From positions 62,001-126,000 of the forward strand of contig CAKRMU010000005.1 in the NCBI GenBank assembly GCA_934364985.1: a stretch of DNA of 64,000 bases, written 5' to 3'. The notes below the pieces were generated by a model, which worked only from the letters and a program-made list of their open reading frames with translations, had not been told where the DNA came from and ran no database searches. Positions 1 to 8,745 of the stretch are shown here, one piece after another. The translations under genes and the position numbers were made by a program. The stretch's first letter is position 1. Every line of letters starts with the position of its first letter. Source of the DNA: an uncultured Porphyromonas sp. (GTDB taxonomy: Bacteria > Bacteroidota > Bacteroidia > Bacteroidales > Porphyromonadaceae).

Positions 1-1134
1 TGCCGCCTCAACGAGCAATGTCCCGATTATAGGACCGGTGCAAGAAAAAGAGACAAGAGCTAATGTGAAAGCCATAAAGAAGATACTCAAGACTCCCGAT
101 GTGCTCTCGGCTTTGCTGTCCATCTTATTTGTCCAAGACTGAGGTAAAACTATCTCAAAAGCCCCAAAGAAGCTGATGGCGAATACCACAAGCATCGCAA
201 AGAATATAAGATTAAAAACAGCGTTAGTGGCTAAATCGTTAAGTGCATTAGCCCCAAAGATACCTGTGATCAGCAACCCAAGAGCTAAGTATATTACGAT
301 TATTGCCAGCCCATATATGATAGCGTCTCGAATGGCTGCACTACGATTCTTGCTCCTTTTGAGGAAAAAGCTAACCGTCATAGGGATCATAGGCCACACG
401 CATGGTGTCAATAGGGCCACAAGCCCTCCTAAGAAGCCGAGGAAAAATATCATTAATAATGATTTATCGGTCGCTGATAACGTCTTATCTCCATATGCTT
501 TCAGCTCATCTTGAATAGGAGCCCAGATGTCGTCCGTCTCCTTAAATGCAGTAATTGTAGTATCTGAAACAGCTTCATTGGCATTCTCATCACCTGACCC
601 GGTGAAAGCCTCATCTATTGAAGAATCGTTTCCATCCTCTATAGCGATACTTGCCATCTGGAGGGTTGTTGGGAGGTCACTTGCTTTATATTCAAAGGGC
701 AAACGTGTGGGGGGAAGACAAGTCTTGTCGTTACACAACATATAAATAAGGTCGCCCGCAAGTACAAAGTTATCAGGGTCTTTTATCTGCACTCGTTGTG
801 TAAATACTACTGACTTCGTGTGCCACTTTAGTGTCATTTTAAGATTGTCATCATACACAGAGGATGCAGGTTTAGAGGGTGTTAATGCTCCTATGAGTTC
901 AACTCCCTTACTACCGTCAAGCTCTATCTGTGTAGGTGTTGGACCCCCTTGAGGAAGGTCTACATCGTACACATGCCACCCATCTTTGAGATTAGCCTCA
1001 AACGTCAGCGTCACAATGCCGTCCGCTGTATTGGTTATATTTTGTTTCCAAGTGCAGGCATCCTTGATCATCTGTGCGTTAGCACTCATCAAAGGAATGC
1101 ACGCTAAAAGCATTAAGAGTACTCTCTGCATCAT
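1..1134 (-). CDS. DsbD-like thiol:disulfide interchange protein, C-terminus off window
   Basis: Partial gene: 378 codons are visible and the reading frame is still open at base 1. The product would carry reducing power across the inner membrane to periplasmic thiol proteins. A signal peptide starts the protein (MMQRVLLMLLACIPLMSANA). A periplasmic nDsbD-like domain follows, with the cysteine pair CNDKTC at about residues 134 and 139. The membrane part has the two family cysteines: LTPCVWPMIP (Cys about 245) and SFSCTGP (Cys about 365). The remaining membrane helices and the C-terminal thioredoxin domain lie beyond the window. Two adjacent ATGs (1134 and 1131) could start it. The start is only 10 nt after the stop of the upstream pseudouridine synthase gene, so both probably share the promoter near 2110. 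Family assignment is firm; the exact substrates are not known. Confidence 0.9.
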   Translation of the reverse strand, partial: MMQRVLLMLLACIPLMSANAQMIKDACTWKQNITNTADGIVTLTFEANLKDGWHVYDVDLPQGGPTPTQIELDGSKGVELIGALTPSKPASSVYDDNLKMTLKWHTKSVVFTQRVQIKDPDNFVLAGDLIYMLCNDKTCLPPTRLPFEYKASDLPTTLQMASIAIEDGNDSSIDEAFTGSGDENANEAVSDTTITAFKETDDIWAPIQDELKAYGDKTLSATDKSLLMIFFLGFLGGLVALLTPCVWPMIPMTVSFFLKRSKNRSAAIRDAIIYGLAIIVIYLALGLLITGIFGANALNDLATNAVFNLIFFAMLVVFAISFFGAFEIVLPQSWTNKMDSKAESTSGVLSIFFMAFTLALVSFSCTGPIIGTLLVEAA

Positions 1135-1144
1135 ACGTTGTCCC

Positions 1145-2092
1145 TTAAATCTGTCGTTTACCATTTCTATTATTCGTAACTTCCATATCTCCTCCCTTAT
1201 CCTCCTTAAGTAGCGTAAAAAAATGTGTTGGATAAGGGTGTTCATATCGTCTCGGTGCCTTTTCGCTTGGCATCTGTATCTCCAAAAGGGTCTGCTCAAG
1301 GGCGATAGTTCCTCGTGAACTAAAAGCACTTCGCGAACGAATATCTCCCATGATACTCAAGCCGTTATCACCAAATAGTTTCCTGAGAGAGTAGATCCTT
1401 GCTCTCTTTACATCTGCCTGAACCACATGCAAACCGCCCCATTTACTGCTCTTGTCTACCTTAATATCTGCACTGATCTTATGCTTTATACCTCCTTCAC
1501 TATCGGATGACGTAGCAGTAAGCTCCAGTGTTTTTTCGGGCATACTTCCTTCTATGCATGCCACAAAGACCTGATGCTTCACACGAGTATGCCACTCTTT
1601 AGTGAGTAGCTCTTTCGACTCTACACTCTTTGCAAAAACAATAAAGCCCGCAGTATTATTATCTAAGCGATTAACCATAAATACCTTGGCTTGTTCGTCG
1701 GTTGCCTTATAATGCTGGCTCATGATGGATAATGCGGTCTCCTGCCTACTCTTATGGGCTGTATTAACCGTAGGGATACCACTTTCCTTATAGAGTACGA
1801 CATAATCGTTATCCTCCCAAATAAGTTCTAACTTGGTGTGCGAAAATGGTTTAGCTGGTACCCCACGATGGATAGTTACGAGTACACCCTCAGGCAGTAC
1901 ATCTGTCGCCTTAGTCGTGGAAACGTCATCCACTGCCACACGCCCAGACGCTATTACTTGCTTTGCTGCAGTACGATTCCTGCACGACTTATCCATTATT
2001 AAGTCGAGCAACGTCATCGGGCTTTGGCAACGATACCTCTCCTGTACAGGTGTGGGATTGGTGCGTGGTTTTATTTCTTTACTTTCTGCCAT
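1145..2092 (-). CDS. RluA-family 23S/tRNA pseudouridine synthase with S4 domain
   Basis: 315 residues. The enzyme isomerises specific uridines of structured RNA to pseudouridine. An N-terminal S4 RNA-binding domain spans roughly residues 25-75. The catalytic domain contains NRLDNNTAGF at residues 141-150, matching the RluA motif RLD-x-x-(T/S)-(A/S)-G, with the catalytic Asp at about 144. The start is supported by a TATATTTG -7 box 17 nt upstream. DsbD follows after 10 nt, a pairing without an obvious functional link. Which RNA position is modified cannot be read from the sequence, so no gene symbol is given. Confidence 0.88.
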   Translation of the reverse strand: MAESKEIKPRTNPTPVQERYRCQSPMTLLDLIMDKSCRNRTAAKQVIASGRVAVDDVSTTKATDVLPEGVLVTIHRGVPAKPFSHTKLELIWEDNDYVVLYKESGIPTVNTAHKSRQETALSIMSQHYKATDEQAKVFMVNRLDNNTAGFIVFAKSVESKELLTKEWHTRVKHQVFVACIEGSMPEKTLELTATSSDSEGGIKHKISADIKVDKSSKWGGLHVVQADVKRARIYSLRKLFGDNGLSIMGDIRSRSAFSSRGTIALEQTLLEIQMPSEKAPRRYEHPYPTHFFTLLKEDKGGDMEVTNNRNGKRQI

Positions 2093-2108
2093 ATTATTTA
2101 TTTCTTCG

Positions 2109-2138
2109 CAAATATACTCTTTTTCGGTGAGAGCTCAA
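2109..2138 (-). promoter_or_regulatory. Bacteroidota promoter for the pseudouridine synthase-DsbD unit
   Basis: On the minus strand a TTG (2136-2138) is followed after 19 nt by TATATTTG (2109-2116), which fits the Bacteroidota TTG-N19-21-TAnnTTTG consensus. The predicted transcript start lies about 10 nt before the ATG at 2092. Confidence 0.65.
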
Positions 2139-2400
2139 CCTCGCATCATAATGTCTTCTTAAAATCATTGATAGCCCACATCGCACACACCACTAATCAA
2201 ATACTTACGAATTGATTTTGTTGCTTCGCTTTTTTAATCATACTCGTCGGCCTTCGCTTTATTAAATCCATAATAATAAGACAATTGTAATAAGCAAAGA
2301 CGTATGTCTGATAACCATTCAGCAGAATTCATGCATTCTCCACCACGAATATCAGATATCAATGTGGCTACGCAGCCTAAACTTATAGGGCGATTTTAAA

Positions 2401-2448
2401 TAAAGGGAGACTGGTAATGGACCATCAAGTATAGCCCATTACCAGCCT
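2401..2448 (-). terminator. Intrinsic terminator of gdh
   Basis: A 13-bp stem (2436-2448 with 2408-2420, one G-U pair) with a 15-nt loop, followed on the minus strand by a T-rich run (CCCTTTATTTAAAA). It lies 30 nt after the gdh stop. Confidence 0.75.
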
Positions 2449-2478
2449 CCGAATGATTATTTTATCGATGTGCGTTGA

Positions 2479-3810
2479 TTAGATAACGCCTTGCTCCAAC
2501 ATAGCTTGTGCTACTTTCATAAAGCCTGCAATATTTGCACCCTTTACGTAGTTGATATAATCGCCCTCTTTACCATAGCGAACGCACTGCTCGTGGATGC
2601 TGTTCATGATGTAGTGAAGCTTCTCATCCACCTCCTCGTTGCTCCAAGATAAGTGAGTAGCATTTTGAGTCATCTCAAGACCGGAAGTACTTACACCACC
2701 GGCATTCACTGCCTTACCAGGAGCAAATAAGATACGCTTCTCTACGAATAGCTCACTTGCTTCTGCGGTACATCCCATATTGGATACCTCGCAAACAGCT
2801 ATTGGGTTGGCTGCGATGATACTACGAGCATCGTCGCCATTTAACTCGTTCTGGATAGCACAGCACATATAGATATCTGCTTTGTGCCCCCAAGGCTTCT
2901 GACCTGGGAAGAATTGAGCCCCGTACTTGTCAGCATAAGGTTTAACTATATCGTTACCGCTCTGACGAAGGTCAAGCATGTAGTCAATCTTCTCGCCTTT
3001 AACACCTTCTGGGTCATAGATGTATCCATCAGGACCAGAGATACAGATTACCTTAGCACCAAGCTCATCTGCCTTTTTAACGGCACCCCAAGCTACATTA
3101 CCAAAACCAGAGACGATTACTTCTTTGCCCTTAAGCTCTAAATTGTGCTCGCTGAGCATCTGATTTAGGAAGTAAACAGCACCATATCCGGTAGCTTCTG
3201 GACGGAGGTTTGAACCACCCCAAGTAAGACCTTTACCTGTAAACGTACCTGTATTCTCTACCTTGAGCTTGCGGTACATACCATACATGTAGCCTATCTC
3301 ACGACCACCTACACCGATATCACCTGCAGGCACATCAGTATCTGGACCAATGTGACGATATAGCTCGGTTATATAAGCGTGGCAGAAACGCATGATCTCG
3401 TTGTCGCTCTTTCCCTTTGGTGAGAAATCAGAGCCACCTTTACCACCACCCATTGGGAGGGTAGTAAGAGCATTTTTAAGTGTTTGCTCAAAGCCTAAGA
3501 ACTTAAGCGTTGATAGGTTAACGGTATGATGGAAACGGGTACCACCTTTGTATGGGCCAATAGCACCATTAAACTGAACGCGGTAACCGATGTTTACCTG
3601 TATCTCACCTTTGTCGTCTACCCATGGCACACGGAAAGTGATGATTCTCTCAGGTTCTACCATCCGCTCGATAATTTTGTTTTTCTCAAATTCGGGATGC
3701 TGATTGTACACGTCCTCAATTGAGAGTAAAACCTCACGCACTGCCTGAATGAATTCTGGCTCACCAGGATGCTTTGCTTCCAGGTTTTTGATAATTTCTT
3801 CTGTCTTCAT
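2479..3810 (-). CDS. gdhA: Glutamate dehydrogenase
   Basis: 443 residues, the usual length of the hexameric bacterial enzyme, which interconverts glutamate with 2-oxoglutarate and ammonia. The substrate-binding/catalytic lysine motif PMGGGKGG is at residues 119-126 (Lys about 124). PAGDIGVGGREIGYMYG follows near residue 165, and the Rossmann dinucleotide motif SGFGNVAWGA near residue 230. The start is well supported by a lone upstream region with a -7 box and by the family N-terminus. It stands alone between its own promoter and terminator. In amino-acid-fermenting Porphyromonas this enzyme is highly expressed. Whether NAD or NADP is used cannot be decided safely from the visible residues. 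Confidence 0.96.
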   Translation of the reverse strand: MKTEEIIKNLEAKHPGEPEFIQAVREVLLSIEDVYNQHPEFEKNKIIERMVEPERIITFRVPWVDDKGEIQVNIGYRVQFNGAIGPYKGGTRFHHTVNLSTLKFLGFEQTLKNALTTLPMGGGKGGSDFSPKGKSDNEIMRFCHAYITELYRHIGPDTDVPAGDIGVGGREIGYMYGMYRKLKVENTGTFTGKGLTWGGSNLRPEATGYGAVYFLNQMLSEHNLELKGKEVIVSGFGNVAWGAVKKADELGAKVICISGPDGYIYDPEGVKGEKIDYMLDLRQSGNDIVKPYADKYGAQFFPGQKPWGHKADIYMCCAIQNELNGDDARSIIAANPIAVCEVSNMGCTAEASELFVEKRILFAPGKAVNAGGVSTSGLEMTQNATHLSWSNEEVDEKLHYIMNSIHEQCVRYGKEGDYINYVKGANIAGFMKVAQAMLEQGVI

Positions 3811-3887
3811 AACGATGTTATATATAGATTATCTATGGTTACAGTCAATATAAATGGTCTGAGACCTTTGATATAGGCTTAACGGCA

Positions 3888-3895
3888 CAAATATA
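3888..3895 (-). promoter_or_regulatory. -7 box of the gdh promoter
   Basis: TATATTTG on the minus strand, matching TAnnTTTG, about 77 nt upstream of the gdh ATG. No clear TTTG at the -33 spacing was found, so the element rests on the -7 box only. Confidence 0.5.
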
Positions 3896-3959
3896 AATAA
3901 TTATCCTTGATTAAGCCCATTTTTTACCAAAACCATGCTATATAACAACTCTTTGAGAA

Positions 3960-4123
3960 TGTTGCACGGAGTGCCATGCTTGCACATTTGCTTGCAAATG
4001 TGCCGGGACTTTGCACGGGGGATGAGATGCGAGGCGCTGAGGATGAGGGCGAAGGGAGCGTACTCAGGTACGTGACCGAGCCCGAATTCCGAAAGCAACG
4101 AAGCAGATCACCGCCGTGCAACA
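3960..4123. mobile_element. MITE-like element, 164 bp with 10-bp terminal inverted repeats
   Basis: The ends are perfect inverted repeats: TGTTGCACGG at 3960-3969 and CCGTGCAACA at 4114-4123. Inside, GCACATTTGC (3982-3991) and GCAAATGTGC (3994-4003) form a second perfect 10-bp inverted repeat with a two-base loop. The core is visibly richer in G+C than the flank. It carries no plausible gene. No target-site duplication is evident by eye. It could be a MITE, or a large structured 3' region of the barrel gene that ends 15 bp away. Mobility would need other copies in the genome. Confidence 0.5.
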
Positions 4124-4138
4124 GTCTTTCTTTAGGGT

Positions 4139-6439
4139 TTAGAAGCGCGAAGTCTCGAGCTGGGCAACCGCCTTCTTGCTGTAAGTCCCGAAGCTGTACT
4201 TTACGCTCATCAGCACGCTCCGCCGGTCCCGTGTCGGCTGAAACATAAATCGCTGCCCGGCGTAGTCGGCTTTTATGACAGGTGTAGCTCTATTCAGCAA
4301 GTCGTTACCACGCACGCTGAGCGTCCAATGGCCATTCTTGGAGGACCACTTGGCACCGGCGTTGAGCATAATCATATTGCCTAAGTCGTAATAGCCCTGG
4401 TGTGCACCCGTCACGTAAGCACAGGTGAGGTTGAGTGCGGCACGGTCAGTGATTTTCAGATCGTTTTCGAGCTGTGCCAATAAAAATAGTTTGTTGCGGT
4501 CAAAACTGATGCCATTCTCTAAAGAGGCTTTTGAGGATTGTATGCTGGAGCTCACTAGGAAACGGCTATTGAGCCTTTTCCAAAAGGAGAATGGCACAAT
4601 GGCCAATAGGGAGATGTTGTGGGTGTAGTCCCAGTTTTCGGTCTTGAAAATGAGCCGGTTGCTCTCTTGATCGTGGCTCATGAGCTGCACGAAGTAGTGC
4701 GGGTTGTAGTCATCAGAGAGCTTAAAGATATATTTCCCTTTCAGGATATAGAGCAGCCCGGTGCTGTAGTTGGTGTAAGGGCGTAGATTGGGGTTGCCCT
4801 GCCAAATCTGCCGGGGGCTCTGCTGCTCCTCAAAGGGCTGCCGCTCCCAGTACGATGGGTAGTTTTCCGAGGTGTTAAACGAAAACTGGAGCATAGAGGC
4901 CGGCGAGGCATTGTAGGTGAGATTGACCTGCGGTGCTATGTAGTGCTTCCGGTCTGTCTCAAAATCCATATAGTACCCAGCAAGGGTCAGGGAGAGGTTG
5001 AGCGTGGGGGAGAGCTGCTTATTCACCCCCGCATAAGCATCGAGTGCCAGCTCCTTGTAGCTTCCCTGTGCGTCCTGCAGCCGGTAGATACCTTCGGAGC
5101 GGATATAGCGGATGTAGTCTCGGGTCTCGGAGTGCTTGGCATGTAGCCCGTAATTGACTTGCCAGCCGTTGCGGAGCTCATGCTCGTTGCTGAAGAAACC
5201 GCCCCATACGTCATTATGCTGCTGCGTGTTATTTGCGAAACTGCCTAAGGGGGAGGCATCGGATGCCAACGTTGTGGTGGTCTCCGTCTCATTAAACTTT
5301 CGGAAAAAAGTATAGAAGAGCCCCACTCTCAGCCGCCCATCGTAGGCATAGTCAGCCGCAAAGTGGTGCAGATGGTTCCGATAATCGGTAAGCACCGTGG
5401 TTGCCTCCTCCATGCCGCCATTCTCTTTCCAGGCGTGACCTCCGGGGGTCAGCTCATTGAAATAGTCTACAGAGAACTCATGCTTCGCAGCCTTATAGCC
5501 AATGTTGGCAAAGACCTTATGGGAACAGTCCTCCGTGTCGCCCACCGAGTGCGAGAGGATAGGGATGAGCGCACTTGCGGGGTCAGGAAAGGTTGACACA
5601 ACCATATCGGTATAATCTCTAAAGATGCTGTAGTTGTAACTAACCCGTCCGGAGAGGTGCTCGCCACCGTAGGAGAGGAAGGTATTTGCTCCGCCGTCGG
5701 GGTAATGCTGTAGTTCGCAGTAGCTCTCTGCTTCCACCGCCCAAATACTTTTCCCTTTCTCTCCCGTTATTTGGGGCTTCAGCACAATATTCACGGAGCC
5801 GCCTTTGGCTTGGTACTTCGGCTGAGGCACATAGCTTACCTCGGTACTCTGCACCGCCCCTACCGGGATCTGCTTAAGGTAAGCCAAAACCTGATCCTGA
5901 GGGATATTCAAATTTTTGCCATTCACCACAATGGTCAGTGATGAGGTGCCCACCAATTTGGGCGCTCCGTTTTCCTCCACGATGCCGGGCAAACGGAGCA
6001 GCATCTCGTAGGCATTGGAGACCACGCTATTGTGAAATAGCAGGTCGATATCGTAGGTGGGGATGCCCCCTGCCGTGATCTTCATCATTGGTTTCTCCCC
6101 CTTTACCACCACTTCATCGAGTGCTTGGCTGCGGGGCTCCATGCGGATCACTTCGGGTAGAGGATGGTCAAGCGAGAGCATTGTATCGCGGTATGCAAGG
6201 TGCGAAATCCGAAGCAGCCGGGCACCGCTTGCCGCCACGGAAAAGTAGCCGAGGCTGTCGGAAGCCCCCACGCTCAGCGCCACGGAGTCGGCATCCATCA
6301 GCACGATGGTGGCAAAGTCAATGGGCTGGTCTCGGGTATCGGTAAGGTGTGCACTGTAAGTAACCTGCTGTGCGTGCGCGATGCCCGAGATGGGCAAAGC
6401 AACGGAGGCAAGCAGCAGTAAAGTCCGAAAAATAGTCAT
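4139..6439 (-). CDS. TonB-dependent-receptor-like outer membrane beta-barrel protein
   Basis: 766 residues. A signal peptide (cleavage likely after GIAHA, residues 19-23) is followed by a carboxypeptidase-regulatory-like beta-sandwich (about 25-105), the TonB-box-like stretch ALDEVVVKGEKP, and a plug with PTYDIDLLF and an NVV/NIVLKPQ end. The remaining 500 residues have the alternating aromatic pattern of a 22-strand barrel. This arrangement fits the 'outer membrane beta-barrel family' of Bacteroidota TonB-linked proteins rather than SusC. It has no SusD partner or other operon mate. The ligand is unknown. The gene is clearly richer in G+C than its neighbours and lies 15 bp from an inverted-repeat element, both compatible with horizontal acquisition. 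Confidence 0.85.
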   Translation of the reverse strand: MTIFRTLLLLASVALPISGIAHAQQVTYSAHLTDTRDQPIDFATIVLMDADSVALSVGASDSLGYFSVAASGARLLRISHLAYRDTMLSLDHPLPEVIRMEPRSQALDEVVVKGEKPMMKITAGGIPTYDIDLLFHNSVVSNAYEMLLRLPGIVEENGAPKLVGTSSLTIVVNGKNLNIPQDQVLAYLKQIPVGAVQSTEVSYVPQPKYQAKGGSVNIVLKPQITGEKGKSIWAVEAESYCELQHYPDGGANTFLSYGGEHLSGRVSYNYSIFRDYTDMVVSTFPDPASALIPILSHSVGDTEDCSHKVFANIGYKAAKHEFSVDYFNELTPGGHAWKENGGMEEATTVLTDYRNHLHHFAADYAYDGRLRVGLFYTFFRKFNETETTTTLASDASPLGSFANNTQQHNDVWGGFFSNEHELRNGWQVNYGLHAKHSETRDYIRYIRSEGIYRLQDAQGSYKELALDAYAGVNKQLSPTLNLSLTLAGYYMDFETDRKHYIAPQVNLTYNASPASMLQFSFNTSENYPSYWERQPFEEQQSPRQIWQGNPNLRPYTNYSTGLLYILKGKYIFKLSDDYNPHYFVQLMSHDQESNRLIFKTENWDYTHNISLLAIVPFSFWKRLNSRFLVSSSIQSSKASLENGISFDRNKLFLLAQLENDLKITDRAALNLTCAYVTGAHQGYYDLGNMIMLNAGAKWSSKNGHWTLSVRGNDLLNRATPVIKADYAGQRFMFQPTRDRRSVLMSVKYSFGTYSKKAVAQLETSRF

Positions 6440-6612
6440 GTCCGTTTCTTATTTGAAGATGTTGAAAGTGATGCCACGGGCCTCCTTACTTGGCAAATAA
6501 AAGTACCCTTCTGCAACTGTTGCACAATATAGACAAAAATATTCAGAGCTATTTTACCCCCCCCGTTTTATAATTATTTAACAGTTTAGGCACTTTTCTA
6601 CCTACCTAAAAA

Positions 6613-6695
6613 GGGGTGTGTAAAAACGCCCCGGTGAATCTACGGGATTCGCTTCGGCGAATCTACGGGATACGCTGAGGCGTATCCCGTAGATC
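6613..6695. repeat. BrickBuilt-like 23-nt repeat element, copy 1
   Basis: Two head-to-tail 23-nt units (6636-6658 and 6659-6681), each starting GAATCTACGGGAT and ending near TTCGGC or GAGGC, are followed by a partial inverted unit. Units 2 and the tail form a perfect 15-bp stem (6661-6675 with 6680-6694, loop TGAG). A leader hairpin, GGGGTGT with ACGCCCC (6613-6632), precedes it. The 23-nt period, intergenic location and hairpin leader match what is known of the P. gingivalis BrickBuilt MITE; identity with that family is inferred. Confidence 0.7.
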
Positions 6696-6890
6696 AAAAA
6701 ACAGAGACATTATACACTGATTATCAAATAATTAGAAAGCACCGAAAAAGACCGGTTGCCATGCCCAACTTTTTAACAAAACCCGCATCGGGCATTTAGT
6801 AATATTTAACATATCAGGCTTTTTACCTGCCTTCATTTCCCGGGTCTGCCATCACTCGCCGGGGTATATTAATGATCCCTGCTATTTTGG

Positions 6891-6898
6891 TATCTTTG
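6891..6898 (+). promoter_or_regulatory. -7 box of the typA promoter
   Basis: TATCTTTG, matching TAnnTTTG, 32 nt before the typA ATG. The -33 element is not clear. Confidence 0.55.
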
Positions 6899-6930
6899 CA
6901 GGGTCAAAAGAGATGACAAAAGGAGAATAG

Positions 6931-8745
6931 ATGCAAAAGATTAGAAATGTAGCCATTATAGCACACGTGGATCACGGCAAAACTTCGCTCGTGGACCGTA
7001 TGTTGCAGGCGGGAAAGTTATTTAGAGAAGAGAGTGCAGAGCTCACACAAGTATTGGATAATAATGACTTGGAGCGCGAGCGAGGTATCACTATACTCTC
7101 CAAAAATGTCTCTATACAATATAAAGATTATAAGATTAATATCATAGACACCCCCGGACACGCTGACTTTGGGGGCGAGGTAGAGCGTGTGCTAAATATG
7201 GCTGATGGTTGTCTCCTTATTGTGGATGCCTTTGAAGGTCCTATGCCACAGACGAGGTTTGTCCTCAGCAAAGCCATCGAGTTAGGGCTAAAACCGATCG
7301 TGGTGATTAATAAAGTAGACAAAGAGAATTGCCGCCCCGACGAGGTACAAGAAATGGTATTCGACCTGATGTTTAATCTTGATGCGTCGGAGGAGCAGTT
7401 AGATTTCCCCACATTTTATGGATCTGCTAAGCAGGGCTGGATGTCGGATGACTGGCGAAAGCCAACGGATAACATCCACGCACTATTAGATGCCATCATC
7501 AAGTATATTCCCGCTCCTCCAATGCTCGAGGGGGCAAGTCAGATGCTGATCACTTCGCTCGATTACTCCAATTATGTAGGACGTATCGCAGTGGGAAGGG
7601 TACATCGTGGTACCCTTAAAGAGGGTCAAAACATCGTCCTAATGAAGAGAGACGGCACCCAGCAAGTCTCTAAAATCAAGGAGCTAAACCTATTTGAAGG
7701 ATTAGGACGAAAGAAAGTCTCCGAAGCTCAGTGCGGCGACATTTGTGCCGTAGTGGGGCTGGAGAATTTTGAGATAGGCGAAACTATATGCGATGCCTCT
7801 ACCCCTGATGCTCTACCCACAATCGCCATAGACGAACCTACAATGAGCATGCGGTTTATGATTAACAACTCTCCTTTCTTTGGGAGAGAGGGTAAGTACG
7901 TCACCTCACGCCATATATACGATCGTCTTCGGAGGGAATTGGATAAGGACTTAGCCCTAAGAGTCGAAGAGACAGATAGTGCTGATAGCTGGATCGTATA
8001 CGGCAGGGGCGTCCTACACCTATCCATATTAATTGAGACGATGCGCCGTGAGGGGTATGAGCTTCAGGTAGGTCAGCCTCAAGTGATTATCAAAGAAATC
8101 AACGGCGTTAAGCACGAACCTGTGGAGGAATTGATGATAAATCTCCCAGAGGAAACTGCAAGCAGGATCATCGATATGGTCACCAGACGGAAAGGAGAGA
8201 TGACTGAAATGGAGCAGAAAAACGACCGTACCTTCCTCAAGTTTAGGATACCCTCAAGAGGAATTATCGGGCTTAACAACCAAGTCCTTACAGCATCCAG
8301 CGGTGAAGCAATTATGGCACACCGATTCCTTGATTTCGAGCCCTGGAAAGGAGAGATCGAGAACCGTAACAACGGCTCAATAGTAGCTCTTGAGTCCGGA
8401 GTCGCTTATGCCTATTCCCTAAATAACCTACAAAGCCGTGGTAGATTCTTTATTGAGCCACAAGAAGAGGTCTATGCAGGACAAGTAGTAGGCGAAAACA
8501 CCCGTGACGAAGACCTAAATGTCAACGTCTGTAAGTCCAAGAAATTGAGCAACATGAGAGCCTCAGGTTCAGACGATAAAGTGCAACTTGCACCTCCAGT
8601 CCGTTTCTCACTTGAGGATGCGCTTGAATACATAAAAGCAGACGAGTTAGTGGAGGTAACCCCAAAGTCTATGCGTATGCGTAAGATCATCCTTGATGAG
8701 ATAGCACGGAAGCGGGATAGCCGTACTAAGCAGGAGGGCAGATGA
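6931..8745 (+). CDS. typA: Translational GTPase TypA/BipA
   Basis: 604 residues, the normal length. TypA is a ribosome-associated GTPase of the EF-G/LepA group involved in 50S assembly and stress growth. The G1 loop AHVDHGKTSL is at residues 11-20, RERGITI (G2) near 50, DTPGHADF (G3) near 75, and NKVDK (G4) near 130. Domain II and the TypA-specific C-terminal domain follow (RSRGRFFIEPQEEVYAGQVVGE region). The ATG lies just after a TAnnTTTG -7 box. The stop overlaps the next start by ATGA, so typA heads a three-gene translationally coupled unit with a glycosyltransferase and trmN6. Confidence 0.96.
   Translation: MQKIRNVAIIAHVDHGKTSLVDRMLQAGKLFREESAELTQVLDNNDLERERGITILSKNVSIQYKDYKINIIDTPGHADFGGEVERVLNMADGCLLIVDAFEGPMPQTRFVLSKAIELGLKPIVVINKVDKENCRPDEVQEMVFDLMFNLDASEEQLDFPTFYGSAKQGWMSDDWRKPTDNIHALLDAIIKYIPAPPMLEGASQMLITSLDYSNYVGRIAVGRVHRGTLKEGQNIVLMKRDGTQQVSKIKELNLFEGLGRKKVSEAQCGDICAVVGLENFEIGETICDASTPDALPTIAIDEPTMSMRFMINNSPFFGREGKYVTSRHIYDRLRRELDKDLALRVEETDSADSWIVYGRGVLHLSILIETMRREGYELQVGQPQVIIKEINGVKHEPVEELMINLPEETASRIIDMVTRRKGEMTEMEQKNDRTFLKFRIPSRGIIGLNNQVLTASSGEAIMAHRFLDFEPWKGEIENRNNGSIVALESGVAYAYSLNNLQSRGRFFIEPQEEVYAGQVVGENTRDEDLNVNVCKSKKLSNMRASGSDDKVQLAPPVRFSLEDALEYIKADELVEVTPKSMRMRKIILDEIARKRDSRTKQEGR

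Larger units (their letters stand above)
2093..2478. other. Intergenic region between gdh and the pseudouridine synthase gene
   Basis: 386 bp. It holds the promoter at 2109-2138 and the gdh terminator at 2401-2448. Nothing else recognisable; the A+T-rich stretch 2170-2400 shows no convincing frame or repeat. Confidence 0.6.
3811..4138. other. Intergenic region downstream of the barrel gene and upstream of gdh
   Basis: 328 bp. The part next to gdh is A+T-rich and holds its -7 box. The rest, 3960-4123, is a G+C-rich element with terminal inverted repeats, described separately. Confidence 0.6.
6440..6930. other. Divergent intergenic region before typA
   Basis: 491 bp between the barrel gene (minus) and typA (plus). 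It holds a 23-nt-unit repeat element (about 6613-6695) and the typA -7 box. A further small dyad, TGCAAC-TG-TTGCA, lies around 6511-6523 upstream of the barrel gene. I could not identify a convincing promoter for the barrel gene. Confidence 0.55.

Noticed and set aside
3976-4248. 90-codon plus-strand open frame across the inverted-repeat element and the barrel gene end
   Set aside because: It overlaps a real gene in antisense, has biased composition from the G+C-rich DNA and no motif or start signal.
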